Shown here piece by piece: positions 25,631-34,010 of a stretch of 64,000 nt of DNA. The stretch spans positions 2,694,501-2,758,500 of the forward strand of contig NC_018870.1 of NCBI RefSeq assembly GCF_000305935.1, written 5' to 3'. A program made the position numbers and the translations under genes. How positions within the stretch are numbered: position 1 is the stretch's first letter; each line of letters opens with the position of its first letter. This DNA is from Thermacetogenium phaeum DSM 12270 (GTDB lineage Bacteria > Bacillota > DSM-12270 > Thermacetogeniales > Thermacetogeniaceae). Under the pieces are notes generated by a model. The model was not told where the DNA came from. It searched no databases and was given only the letters and a program-made list of their open reading frames with translations.

Positions 25631-26890
25631 TCAGCAACAACCATCCCTGCCGTACAGCGGAAAGCGCTCACAAAGGCGCTGCACCCGGCGGCGGGCTTCG
25701 TCACCGCGCCCCTGTCCCGTCAGGGTGATGTCAATGATCTGGGCGATCTCTTTCATGGCCTCAGCGTCAAAACCGCGGCTCGTCACTGCAGGTGTGCCGA
25801 TGCGGATACCGCTGGTTATAAAAGGCCCCTTCGGGTCATCGGGAACGGCGTTTTTATTAACGGTGATGCCTACTTCATCAAGGCGCCGCTCCGCTTCTTT
25901 ACCGGTCATGTGTTTGCTGCGCAGATCGACCAGCATCAGGTGATTGTCGGTGCCGCCGGAAACGAGGTCATAACCGTGCTCCATCAGGCTTGCGGCAAGT
26001 GCTTTGGCGTTGGCGACAACCCTCTTTTGATAGTCCTTGAATTCGGGTTGCAGGGCCTCCTGGAGAGCAACCGCCTTGGCGGCAATGACGTGCATCAGAG
26101 GGCCGCCCTGGATCCCCGGGAAAACCGCCTTATCGACGGCTTCTGCATACTCCTGCTTGCAAAGGATCATCCCACCCCGGGGGCCCCTCAGGGTTTTATG
26201 GGTCGTCGTTGTCACGAAGTCGGCCAGGGGCACAGGAGAGGGATGAAGCCCCGCGGCAACCAGCCCGGCAATGTGGGCCATATCCACCATCAACAAAGCC
26301 CCTACCTGATCGGCTATCTCCCTAAAGGCCTCAAAATCGATGATCCTGGGGTAGGCGCTGGCCCCGGCCACGATCATCTTCGGCTGATGCCGAAGGGCCA
26401 GCTCCCTCACCTCTTCATAGTCAATGGTCCCCGTTTCCCGACTCACGCCGTAGGGTATAAAATTGAAGTACTTCCCGGAGATGTTCACCGGGCTCCCGTG
26501 GGTCAGGTGCCCGCCGTGAGCCAGATCCATTCCCAAGACCGTATCCCCCGGCTTCAGGGCGGCAAAGTAAACCGCCGTATTGGCCTGGGCACCGGAATGG
26601 GGCTGCACGTTAACGTGCTCTGCGCCGAAGAGCAGCTTCGCCCTCTCCCGGGCCAGGTCTTCCACCTGGTCAACGTACTCGCAGCCACCATAGTAGCGTC
26701 TCCCGGGATAACCTTCCGCATACTTATTGGTCAATACGGTTCCCTGGGCCTCCATCACGGCCGGGCTCGTAAAATTTTCCGAAGCAATCAACTCGATCTT
26801 CCATTCTTGTCTGTTGCGTTCCCGACGTATGAGAGCCGCTATTTCCGGGTCTGTTCGCTCCAACCATTCGAGTTTTTCCGGATAATGCAT
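25631..26890 (-). CDS. glyA: Serine hydroxymethyltransferase
   Basis: GlyA interconverts serine + THF with glycine + methylene-THF. 419 aa, complete. Signature [46 protein letters not shown] and the PLP lysine in [16 protein letters not shown]. First gene of a three-gene operon; a sigma-54 promoter is at 26951-26937, 47 bp upstream of its ATG, with enhancer-like palindromes at 27270-27303. That is unusual for glyA, normally a purine/one-carbon housekeeping gene, and suggests use in amino-acid catabolism. Confidence 0.97.
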   Translation of the reverse strand: MHYPEKLEWLERTDPEIAALIRRERNRQEWKIELIASENFTSPAVMEAQGTVLTNKYAEGYPGRRYYGGCEYVDQVEDLARERAKLLFGAEHVNVQPHSGAQANTAVYFAALKPGDTVLGMDLAHGGHLTHGSPVNISGKYFNFIPYGVSRETGTIDYEEVRELALRHQPKMIVAGASAYPRIIDFEAFREIADQVGALLMVDMAHIAGLVAAGLHPSPVPLADFVTTTTHKTLRGPRGGMILCKQEYAEAVDKAVFPGIQGGPLMHVIAAKAVALQEALQPEFKDYQKRVVANAKALAASLMEHGYDLVSGGTDNHLMLVDLRSKHMTGKEAERRLDEVGITVNKNAVPDDPKGPFITSGIRIGTPAVTSRGFDAEAMKEIAQIIDITLTGQGRGDEARRRVQRLCERFPLYGRDGCC

Positions 26891-26936
26891 ATAGATCCTC
26901 TCCGTCTATTTTCAATACTGGTACTAACAGGCATAA

Positions 26937-26951
26937 GCAATTATCATGCCA
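26937..26951 (-). promoter_or_regulatory. Sigma-54 promoter of glyA operon
   Basis: Minus strand TGGCATGATAATTGC: GG and GC separated by 10 nt, matching TGGCAC-N5-TTGC at 13 of 15 informative positions or better. About 47 bp upstream of the glyA ATG. The 26952-27193 stretch holds no gene. Confidence 0.8.
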
Positions 26952-27193
26952 GCCCCAATCTGAATTCACTATCAATTCTAACGATTTCTCTGCCGCTCCC
27001 GGGCGAGGTTTTTTAGCCCAGCCTTTAACCATTCCGCAGCCTCTACGCCTTAAAGGAAAATCCCCTGCAGAACCCCGACAATCGTTTACGAGAGGCGAAT
27101 TGGGTGTTCAATCAGGTTCGTTTTTCTATCGTTTTGATAAAACCTTCCCCCGGCCCTACTGCCCGCTCCGCCGTCACTCCTGCAAAAGCGCAG

Positions 27194-27221
27194 CAAAAAG
27201 AACTGCCCTTTTGTAGGGCAG
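27194..27221 (-). terminator. Terminator of the hydantoinase/D-aminoacylase operon
   Basis: Minus strand CTGCCCT, ACAAA loop, AGGGCAG, then TTCTTTTTG. It lies 200 nt past the D-aminoacylase stop, beyond the palindromes at 27270-27303. Confidence 0.75.
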
Positions 27222-27269
27222 CCTTTCTTATGTGAAGGATGGTCAGTGCTCAAGACGGGCCAGGCGCCT

Positions 27270-27303
27270 TTATCATTATGATAGCGATCTATCATTATGA
27301 TAA
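27270..27303. promoter_or_regulatory. Two enhancer-like palindromes upstream of glyA
   Basis: TTATCATTATGATA (27270-27283) and TATCATTATGATAA (27290-27303), centres 20 bp apart. Both contain the 13-bp palindrome TATCATTATGATA found again at 33752-33764. They lie about 330 bp upstream of the glyA sigma-54 promoter. Confidence 0.75.
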
Positions 27304-27423
27304 TACAGATCCCTGTCATTACTGCCTCGGCACCGCCCTCGTAAGGGGTTGCCCCGCCGTCCGGCCTATAAATAGCGGCTTTCCCCCTGCACTGCAGATG
27401 CGTACCGCCGCCCGTAAGGAGAA

Positions 27424-29010
27424 TTACAATTTAATAACCTGACCGCTCAATTGATCGAATCTTTTTCCTTTGTGCAGGACAACCACTCCGTTGATGATAA
27501 CCGTTTCAATGCCCTTAGGAAACTGCCTTGGCTCCTCAAAGGTGGCGGTATCGATTACCGTATCCGGGTTAAAGATCACTATATCGGCTTTTTTCCCTTT
27601 TTCTAAAGAACCACGGTCTGTTATGTTAAAAGCGGCAGCCGCCTTGAGGGTCATTTTGTTGACTGCCTCTTCCAGCGTCAACGCTTTCTCCTCACGGACA
27701 TACTTCCCTAAAACACGAGGGAACGAACCGTATACCCGCGGATGGGGTTTGCCGCCCAACAAGCCGTCGGTACAGACATTCTGCTCCGGTCTCTTCATGA
27801 ATGCTATTACATGTTCCTCTTTACCGTAGTAGTCGTACATACCGACGGCATTTTCTTCCTCCAGCAGCAGGTCAAAAGTGGCTTCAAAGGGGTCCTTTCC
27901 TCTCATTTCGGCTATTTCCCTTAAATTCTTGCCGATGCAGTCCCTGTTTTTGTCCGTCTTGACGCTGGTGACAAATATTCCATCGAAACCGGCAAAGTCG
28001 ATGAAATTATCCCAGCCGGGTATGCCGTTCCTGATATCTTCGGCCATTCTCTTCCTCAATTCCGGGTCCTTTAATCTTTCCAAGACTTTCTCCGTTCCCC
28101 CATCATGCACCCAAGGCGGCAGGATAACCCCCAGCATGGTGCTTCCAGCTATATAAGGATACTGGTCGAAGGTAACCCTGATCCCTTCCTGCTTGGCCTT
28201 CTCCAAGAGTTCTAACACTTTATCGATCTTACCCCAGTTCTTGATGCCGCAGATTTTGAAGTGCGAAAAGTGGACCCTTACCCCGCTTTCCCTGCCTACC
28301 CTGATTATTTCCTGCATAGAATCCAGTATCGTGTCGGCTTCACTGCGCTGGTGGACTACAAAGACCCGGTTATATTCCCTGACCACCTTGCACAGCTCAA
28401 TTATCTCTTCGGTGTCGGCGTAGGCACAGGGCATATAAATCAATCCCGTAGAAAGGCCCACCGCCCCTGTCTCTAAGGCTTGCCTGAGCAGATCTTTCAT
28501 CAATTCCAGCTCGGCTGCCGTCGCCTTTCTGTTGTCCAGCCCCATTGCCGCCATTCTGATATTGCCGTGCGGCACCAGATAGGCCACATTCGGCCCGACT
28601 TTATTCTTTTCGAGAAGCTCAAAATATCCCGACGTGTCCTTCCAGTCCCAGCCGATTTCGTCGCTGTCGCCATTTAAACCGGCCAGGTTTTTCCTCCAGG
28701 GCGCCACATATTCCGGCGGCAGAGGTGCCATGGAAATGCCGTCCTGCCCTAATATCTCCGTCGTTATTCCCTGCCGCACTTTCGGTTCCACATAAGGATC
28801 CAATAATATTTTCAGATCTGAATGGCTGTGGGTGTCGATGAAGCCAGGTGCCACAGCCAGACCTGTGGCATCGATGACCTGCTCAGCCTGCCCCTGCCGG
28901 TCAAAAAACCCGATCTCTGCGATCCGATCCCCCTCGACCAGCAGATCACCGCGATAGGCAGGTGCACCGCTGCCGTCGATGATCATACCGTTTTTGATGA
29001 GAATACTCAT
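27424..29010 (-). CDS. N-acyl-D-amino-acid deacylase (D-aminoacylase) family amidohydrolase
   Basis: 528-aa metal-dependent amidohydrolase. Metal ligands: GFIDTHSHSDLK near residue 60, a conserved Cys region (STGLIYMPCAYAD), VVHQRSE, HFSHFKI and CTDGLLGGKPHPRVYG. Members hydrolyse N-acyl-D-amino acids or related N-substituted amino acids to the free amino acid. Last gene of the ygeY-hydantoinase-permease-deacylase operon, where it would act after ring opening or on imported acylated amino acids. The exact substrate is inferred from family and context only. Confidence 0.88.
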   Translation of the reverse strand: MSILIKNGMIIDGSGAPAYRGDLLVEGDRIAEIGFFDRQGQAEQVIDATGLAVAPGFIDTHSHSDLKILLDPYVEPKVRQGITTEILGQDGISMAPLPPEYVAPWRKNLAGLNGDSDEIGWDWKDTSGYFELLEKNKVGPNVAYLVPHGNIRMAAMGLDNRKATAAELELMKDLLRQALETGAVGLSTGLIYMPCAYADTEEIIELCKVVREYNRVFVVHQRSEADTILDSMQEIIRVGRESGVRVHFSHFKICGIKNWGKIDKVLELLEKAKQEGIRVTFDQYPYIAGSTMLGVILPPWVHDGGTEKVLERLKDPELRKRMAEDIRNGIPGWDNFIDFAGFDGIFVTSVKTDKNRDCIGKNLREIAEMRGKDPFEATFDLLLEEENAVGMYDYYGKEEHVIAFMKRPEQNVCTDGLLGGKPHPRVYGSFPRVLGKYVREEKALTLEEAVNKMTLKAAAAFNITDRGSLEKGKKADIVIFNPDTVIDTATFEEPRQFPKGIETVIINGVVVLHKGKRFDQLSGQVIKL

Positions 29011-29096
29011 GCTTTCACTTCCCCTTAAAAATTTTGGCGCCGGTCAACTGCTAAAAGGCAAGAGCGCAACTTGACCGGCGCAGCAGGCATCCGCGT

Positions 29097-30521
29097 TTAG
29101 ACGGTCGAAGAGCCGAGTTTGTCCATGTCGAGCTCGATGGACTGGCCGATCTTCTGGTCGTACTTCTTCAGCGTGTAAGCTCTCATCAAAAGGACGTAGA
29201 TGATCGGGCTGGTGACCAGACCGATGAAGAAAGCGTAGCTACTGCTGAGGAAGCTCAGCGCAAAGCCTGAGATCAGTGCGATCATAGCGCTGATATTATA
29301 GCCGCCTTCGTATTGATACTGGCCGTTGGGGGTATAGAGATCATGAACATTGAGCTGGCTTTTTCTAATGATGAAATAGTCTGCCAGCATGATACCCATA
29401 ATCGGCCCAAGCATAGTAGAGATCCACACCTGCACGTCCACGAGAAAAGTACCGGAGCTCTGAATCTTCCACGGCATGATGCCGAGACCGATAACACCGG
29501 CAATGACGGTGGCAGACCAATACTTCAGCTTAGGGAAGAGGCTGATCAAAATATAGGTCGGCGGCATCAGATTGGCGGCTGTATTGGTGGACCACTGCGC
29601 AAACACTATTACTATGAAAGCCAAGACCAGGCTCAACCGGCTTTCGAACAAGAGAAGACAGACTTTGTTGAGATCCCACTCACCGGTGACGATACCGGCA
29701 GCCATACCGATCAGCATGAGAACTACACCGACGATCATCAAACCGATAAACTGACCGATAAAGGCTCTCCTGTTGCGCCTGAAAAAGCACTGGGAAGCAT
29801 AGTCCGGGTCGCGCTTTATCTGGCGCGAGAGATCAGGGCCGTTGAGCGCCATGGTGATCCACCCGCCGGCAATACCGGCTACCGCATAGGCAAAGGACAT
29901 TTGCCCTTCGGCAGGGGTGGCTATGATATCGGGAATGGAAACCCCGAATTTGGTGGTGATGGTGACAATAATCGCCGCGAACAAGATAGCCAGTAACGGC
30001 ACGGCCAGCCAGTCAAACTTGGCCATCGCCTTCAAACCATACATGGCGTTCAAGATCTGCAGGCCTCCGAACAGGATTATCATCAGCGTCAAATTGTCAA
30101 AACCCGAGATGAACATGCCCATAATGTAATTGAGGGCGCTGGCTCCGACCCAGGTCAGGAAGCCAAACCAGTACAAAGCGGGTATGGCCCGCAGGACGGC
30201 GGCTATGCTGCCGCCCTTATAGCCGAACGGCGCCCGGATATAGGCAGCAAAGGGGATGCCGTACTTGGTACCGATATCGCCGATCATGGCGGTCATCGCC
30301 GTAACGAGGCCGTAGCCCAGCAACACCACCAGGACCAAAGTCAAGGCCGACAAACCTTTACCGTTGTTGTAATATTGAGCACCCAGAGAGAAACCAACGA
30401 TATTGATGGTCATCCCGGCCCAGAGAATGGTATAATCACCCAATGACATCTTTCTTCCATCATCTGTAGTCGGCAACAATTCGGGATTTTTCAAAATACT
30501 ATCTTTGGCTTCCGCCATCAA
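29097..30521 (-). CDS. NCS1-family nucleobase/hydantoin permease
   Basis: 474 aa, 12 predicted membrane helices. The start SLGDYTILWAGMTINIVGFSLGA and GYGLVTAMTAMIGDIGTKYGIPFAAYIRAPFGYKG match the nucleobase:cation symporter-1 family (cytosine, uracil, allantoin, hydantoin). Between hydantoinase and D-aminoacylase genes on one transcript, so a hydantoin or pyrimidine-type ring is the likely cargo. 32 nt after the hydantoinase stop. Confidence 0.92.
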   Translation of the reverse strand: MMAEAKDSILKNPELLPTTDDGRKMSLGDYTILWAGMTINIVGFSLGAQYYNNGKGLSALTLVLVVLLGYGLVTAMTAMIGDIGTKYGIPFAAYIRAPFGYKGGSIAAVLRAIPALYWFGFLTWVGASALNYIMGMFISGFDNLTLMIILFGGLQILNAMYGLKAMAKFDWLAVPLLAILFAAIIVTITTKFGVSIPDIIATPAEGQMSFAYAVAGIAGGWITMALNGPDLSRQIKRDPDYASQCFFRRNRRAFIGQFIGLMIVGVVLMLIGMAAGIVTGEWDLNKVCLLLFESRLSLVLAFIVIVFAQWSTNTAANLMPPTYILISLFPKLKYWSATVIAGVIGLGIMPWKIQSSGTFLVDVQVWISTMLGPIMGIMLADYFIIRKSQLNVHDLYTPNGQYQYEGGYNISAMIALISGFALSFLSSSYAFFIGLVTSPIIYVLLMRAYTLKKYDQKIGQSIELDMDKLGSSTV

Positions 30522-30553
30522 TAACTACCCCCTTGTATTATTAGAACACCCAA

Positions 30554-31978
30554 TTAAAGGCTGAACTCCTTCAGATACTCAGGGTTGATGCTGCGCCGGA
30601 TGAATTTGCCGGCTCCCTTTTTGCCCTTGAATTCGCCGTTTTCCACGATCACGCTGCCCCAGGATATGGTCATCACAGGGTATCCCTTCACTTTCATGCC
30701 ATCAAACAGACAATAATCGATATTGTTATGCAGAACCTGAGCACTCAGCGTTACCTCTTTTTCTAAATCGACAACGACCAGGTCGGCATCACTGCCTGGG
30801 GCAATGATCCCCTTCTGGGGGTAACATCCCAAGAGTTTCGCAATGTTTGTGCTGGTGATGGCCACCAATTTGTTAATGGAGATTCTCCCTTTGTTCACTC
30901 CCTCGGAAAGCAGAATCGGCAGCCTGGTCTCTATACCCGAAAGCCCGTTTACCACCTTGGTAAAATCGGGAATGATATTACCCTCCTCATCCTTTTCCAA
31001 GAACATGGTTTTTTCGTGGATGGAATAGGTACAATCATCGGAGCCGGTTACCGAAATCACTCCCTCCTGAATCCCTTTCCACAATTTTTCTGCCTCTTCG
31101 GGTGTCCTCAATGGTGGTGAACAAATGGCTAAGAACCCTTCAGGTTTTTCATAAATGTCCTGGAATAGGGTCAAATAATGAGGGCATGTCTCAATGTATA
31201 CCGGGTAGCCCTGCTCCTGAGCCCTTTTGGCTATTTCCAAAGCCTCTCCGTTTGTTGTATGAACTATCAATAAGGCATTGCCCACATACTTGGTGAAATA
31301 AATTGCCCTGCTCACTGCTTCCGCTTCGCAGAGGACGGGCTTTGCTTCCGCAAACTTCGGCCAGCTTAAATCCCCTTCTTCTCTGAACTTCTCAATATTG
31401 AGTTCGGCAATGGCATTGCATTCGGCATGAACCATCGGCAAGGCGTTGCACTCTTTGGACCTTGCAAACACCTTGATCAGTGTTTCATCGTCAGCCATTA
31501 CCCCCTCCTTCTTGTAAGTCATGAACAGCTTAAAGGAGGGGCAGCCATAATCCACTATTTTCTCTATTTCATCTATTACTCTCTGCGGAGCTTCAACGAA
31601 TTTGCCGTGGATGCTGTAGTCGATAGCAGATTTACTCATCTCTTCGTGCCTGACCTTGATCTTTTCCAGCACGGAATCATTTTTAAAGGTATTTGTGAAA
31701 TCCATGAAGGTGGTGACCCCGCCGAAAGCGGCAGAAATGCTTTGGGTATAAAAGTCATTTGCCCCAAAACAGCCGGCGAAAGGAGCTTCCACATGCATGT
31801 GGGCATCAATAACGCCGGGCAAAACATACTTGCCCTGGACATCGATAACCCTTCTCGCCTCGCCGAAATCGGCCGCATTACCAATTGCCGCTATCTTTTC
31901 ATCCTTAACGGCGATATCGGCTTTGATTGTTGAAGAATCGGACACTACCCAACCGTTCTTAATAATCAAATCGTACAT
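30554..31978 (-). CDS. Dihydropyrimidinase/hydantoinase family cyclic amidase
   Basis: 474-aa amidohydrolase that opens cyclic amide rings. First metal pair LPGVIDAHMHVEAPF, carboxylated lysine in SFKLFMTYKKEG, metal histidines in MVHAECN and IVHTTNG, final metal Asp in VTGSDDCTYS. The length and motifs fit D-hydantoinase, dihydropyrimidinase or phenylhydantoinase (HyuA). Second gene of the operon; repeat copy D lies in the 323-nt gap to ygeY, ending 59 nt before its start codon. Confidence 0.92.
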   Translation of the reverse strand: MYDLIIKNGWVVSDSSTIKADIAVKDEKIAAIGNAADFGEARRVIDVQGKYVLPGVIDAHMHVEAPFAGCFGANDFYTQSISAAFGGVTTFMDFTNTFKNDSVLEKIKVRHEEMSKSAIDYSIHGKFVEAPQRVIDEIEKIVDYGCPSFKLFMTYKKEGVMADDETLIKVFARSKECNALPMVHAECNAIAELNIEKFREEGDLSWPKFAEAKPVLCEAEAVSRAIYFTKYVGNALLIVHTTNGEALEIAKRAQEQGYPVYIETCPHYLTLFQDIYEKPEGFLAICSPPLRTPEEAEKLWKGIQEGVISVTGSDDCTYSIHEKTMFLEKDEEGNIIPDFTKVVNGLSGIETRLPILLSEGVNKGRISINKLVAITSTNIAKLLGCYPQKGIIAPGSDADLVVVDLEKEVTLSAQVLHNNIDYCLFDGMKVKGYPVMTISWGSVIVENGEFKGKKGAGKFIRRSINPEYLKEFSL

Positions 31979-32036
31979 GCGATACCCTTCTCCTTTCCTT
32001 TGAAAGCTTATTTTACGGAATTATAACCTGCCCTCA

Positions 32037-32304
32037 CATACATTTCGGTTTATCCTTGCACTTGCTCCCGGATCTTTCGGTTTAACTCACCCTAAGACTC
32101 GTCGATAGATAACCAGCCGATCAGCTCCTATGAAGGCATCCCTGCCGCAGAGTCACCTATCTCGACATCATGTCTCGATTCGGCTGCCGTTTGCTGCTCC
32201 TTCGTCAAGGGCGAGTAACAACCCCCCTACGGTCGCTGCTCCGGCAAGGATAAACTCTTTTTTCCTTCCTCTGTTAGTGCAGCAGCTGGCGGCATGGTGG
32301 TCTA
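32037..32304 (-). repeat. Leader-type repeat, copy D (subtype II)
   Basis: On the minus strand it begins AGACCACCATGCCGCC; those first bases overlap the ygeY stop codon. The body is nested: TTTATCCTTGC/GCAAGGATAAA, ACTCGCCCT/AGGGTGAGT, CAGCCGA/TCGGCTG, with hairpins GACATGATGTC and GGCAGGGATGCC. About 80 percent alike to copy E. It lies between ygeY and the hydantoinase gene. Confidence 0.85.
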
Positions 32305-33489
32305 CTGTCGAAGGAGGGCAGAAATAATCCCATAATAACCCTGACAGCCCTTCAATAACTGCTCAACCTCGATATACTCATCGATAATGTGCGCTAAATG
32401 CTCGTAAGAAGGTCCGAAGCCAACGGTCGGGATTCCGGCCTCTCCTGCGAAATGGCTCCCGTTGGTGCAGAACGACCAGTGGGATACCTCGGGCTTGAGG
32501 CCGACGCTGACGAGCCCCTTTAAAGCGGTCTGCACCAGTTCGTGCTGTTCGTCCAGCAGCCAGGCCGGGTAAAACCTCTCCGCCCTGATCGTCTCTCCCG
32601 TCCAACACCTTTCTTCCCCCCGGGCAAAGTAGACCTTGGCTTCCAGCTCAGGGTCTTCTTCAGCCAGCTTGTTGATTACTTCCTCAATCTGGGATATCAC
32701 CGACTCCTTTGTTTCTCCCGCCAAAGTCCTGCGGTCATAAGTTACCCGACAGAGGTTAGGAACCACCGACTTTCCCGGATAAGGACTGGAAATAATGTCC
32801 GTCAACTCTAAGATCCCCTCACCTAACACCTCCTGCCTTTCTAGTCTGACCCCCTTAATTGCCCGAATAACCCGCATCATATAATAAACGGCATTCTTCC
32901 CAAACTGCGGGTTAGCCGAATGGGCCGTTTTTCCGTACGTCTCAACGACAATCTCAGCCCTTCCCCTCTGCCCCCGCATTAAATTCAACCCAGAGGGCTC
33001 CCCGATTATCACGTAATCCGGATTAACGCGGGCGGAAATCTCCCGGGCGGCGATCCCCTCAAAACATTCCTCATGAACGGTACAGGAAAGATAAATATCC
33101 CCCGAAAAGTCCCTCCCCGTATCCCTGGCGAAGAAAGCAGCTGCGGCGATCATTGCCGACATGGGGCCCTTCATGTCGGTGGCACCGCGGCCGAATATCT
33201 TCCCGTCAACGACCTCCGCCCCATAGGGATCGTGCTGCCAGAGCTTTCTATCGGAAACATCTACTGTGTCAATGTGGCCATCGAGCAGCAAAGTCTTGCC
33301 GGGTTTTTTACCTTTGATCCTTCCAATAACACTCCCGTACTTATCGACCACAACCTCATCAAAATCCCACGATTCCATCGTGTTTTCAATGAGCTTGACC
33401 ACTTCGGATTCCTGTCCCGAAAGGCTGGGGGTTTTCAACATTTTCCGGCACAGTTCAATTAATAACATTGATCTTTCTTCAGTCAGCAT
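32302..33489 (-). CDS. ygeY: YgeY-type M20 amidohydrolase/peptidase
   Basis: 395-aa M20 zinc hydrolase of the YgeY group. LLDGHIDTV, KIFGRGATDMKGPM, VHEECFEG (catalytic Glu and metal Glu), IGEPSG and a C-terminal YEHLAHIIDEY metal His are in place. In E. coli ygeY sits with ygeV (sigma-54 activator), ygeX and hyuA in a cluster linked to anaerobic purine breakdown; here it heads an operon with hydantoinase, NCS1 permease and D-aminoacylase, beside a sigma-54 activator. Likely cuts a linear carbamoyl or acyl amide. Preceded by a sigma-54 promoter 77 bp upstream. Confidence 0.88.
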   Translation of the reverse strand: MLTEERSMLLIELCRKMLKTPSLSGQESEVVKLIENTMESWDFDEVVVDKYGSVIGRIKGKKPGKTLLLDGHIDTVDVSDRKLWQHDPYGAEVVDGKIFGRGATDMKGPMSAMIAAAAFFARDTGRDFSGDIYLSCTVHEECFEGIAAREISARVNPDYVIIGEPSGLNLMRGQRGRAEIVVETYGKTAHSANPQFGKNAVYYMMRVIRAIKGVRLERQEVLGEGILELTDIISSPYPGKSVVPNLCRVTYDRRTLAGETKESVISQIEEVINKLAEEDPELEAKVYFARGEERCWTGETIRAERFYPAWLLDEQHELVQTALKGLVSVGLKPEVSHWSFCTNGSHFAGEAGIPTVGFGPSYEHLAHIIDEYIEVEQLLKGCQGYYGIISALLRQ

Positions 33490-33565
33490 AACTTACCACC
33501 CTTCATCAGCTTTATTTTGGAAGATCCCCACCCCTTATTAACCGCAAATACACTTGATAATCCAA

Positions 33566-33580
33566 GCAATAATCATGCCA
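33566..33580 (-). promoter_or_regulatory. Sigma-54 promoter of ygeY operon
   Basis: Minus strand TGGCATGATTATTGC, GG-N10-GC, differing by one base from the glyA promoter. Enhancer-like palindromes lie 180 bp and about 410 bp upstream. Confidence 0.85.
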
Positions 33581-33751
33581 CCTCTTGCAGTTGGCCTTTG
33601 TTAACTTTATTGCATTTCGGATATATACATTTGTTTCTCCTAATTTAATCACTCTCTTGCACGCAGACGGCATCATTCTCGATGATACTCCCCGTTACTC
33701 TTTCCCCAGGGCTGTGCTTTCGAAAATACAATGACGGATTCGCTGCTTTCA

Positions 33752-33764
33752 TATCATAATGATA
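33752..33764. promoter_or_regulatory. Enhancer-like palindrome, ygeY operon
   Basis: TATCATAATGATA, identical to the glyA-linked sites read on the other strand. About 180 bp upstream of the -24 element at 33580, a normal distance for a sigma-54 activator site. Confidence 0.75.
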
Positions 33765-33865
33765 TAATTCAGGGAAACCAGACCCTCCCAGCAGCAAACC
33801 CTCCTATCGCCACCGGCCAATCGTTGAGATTCTACCTAAGAGGATCTGACGACAAAAACCGGCTT

Positions 33866-33915
33866 CAAAACGAGGAGCAGACAACCGCCACCCAAGGCAG
33901 TCATCTGCTCTCCTC
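33866..33915 (-). terminator. Probable terminator of the sigma-54 activator gene
   Basis: Minus strand GAGGAGAGCAGA, 22-nt loop, TCTGCTCCTC, then GTTTTG; a further GGTTTTTG lies just beyond. One bulged pair. Moderate support. Confidence 0.55.
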
Positions 33916-33974
33916 CTGAGCGGAGGGGGAGAACCAGAAGAGCAACCTCCCCCAACTAAAAATTCGCCTTTGCA

Positions 33975-34009
33975 TTATCATAATGAGAAGTAATTTATCG
34001 CAATGATAA
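33975..34009. promoter_or_regulatory. Two distal enhancer-like palindromes, ygeY operon
   Basis: TTATCATAATGAGA (33975-33988) and TTATCGCAATGATAA (33995-34009), centres 20 bp apart like the glyA pair. They end one base before the stop codon of the activator gene. Confidence 0.65.
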
Positions 34010-34010
34010 G

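Noticed and set aside
26952-27269. Glycine riboswitch or T-box upstream of glyA
   Set aside because: No conserved glycine-aptamer or T-box sequence (GGTGG-x-ACCGCG) found; control is better explained by the sigma-54 promoter.
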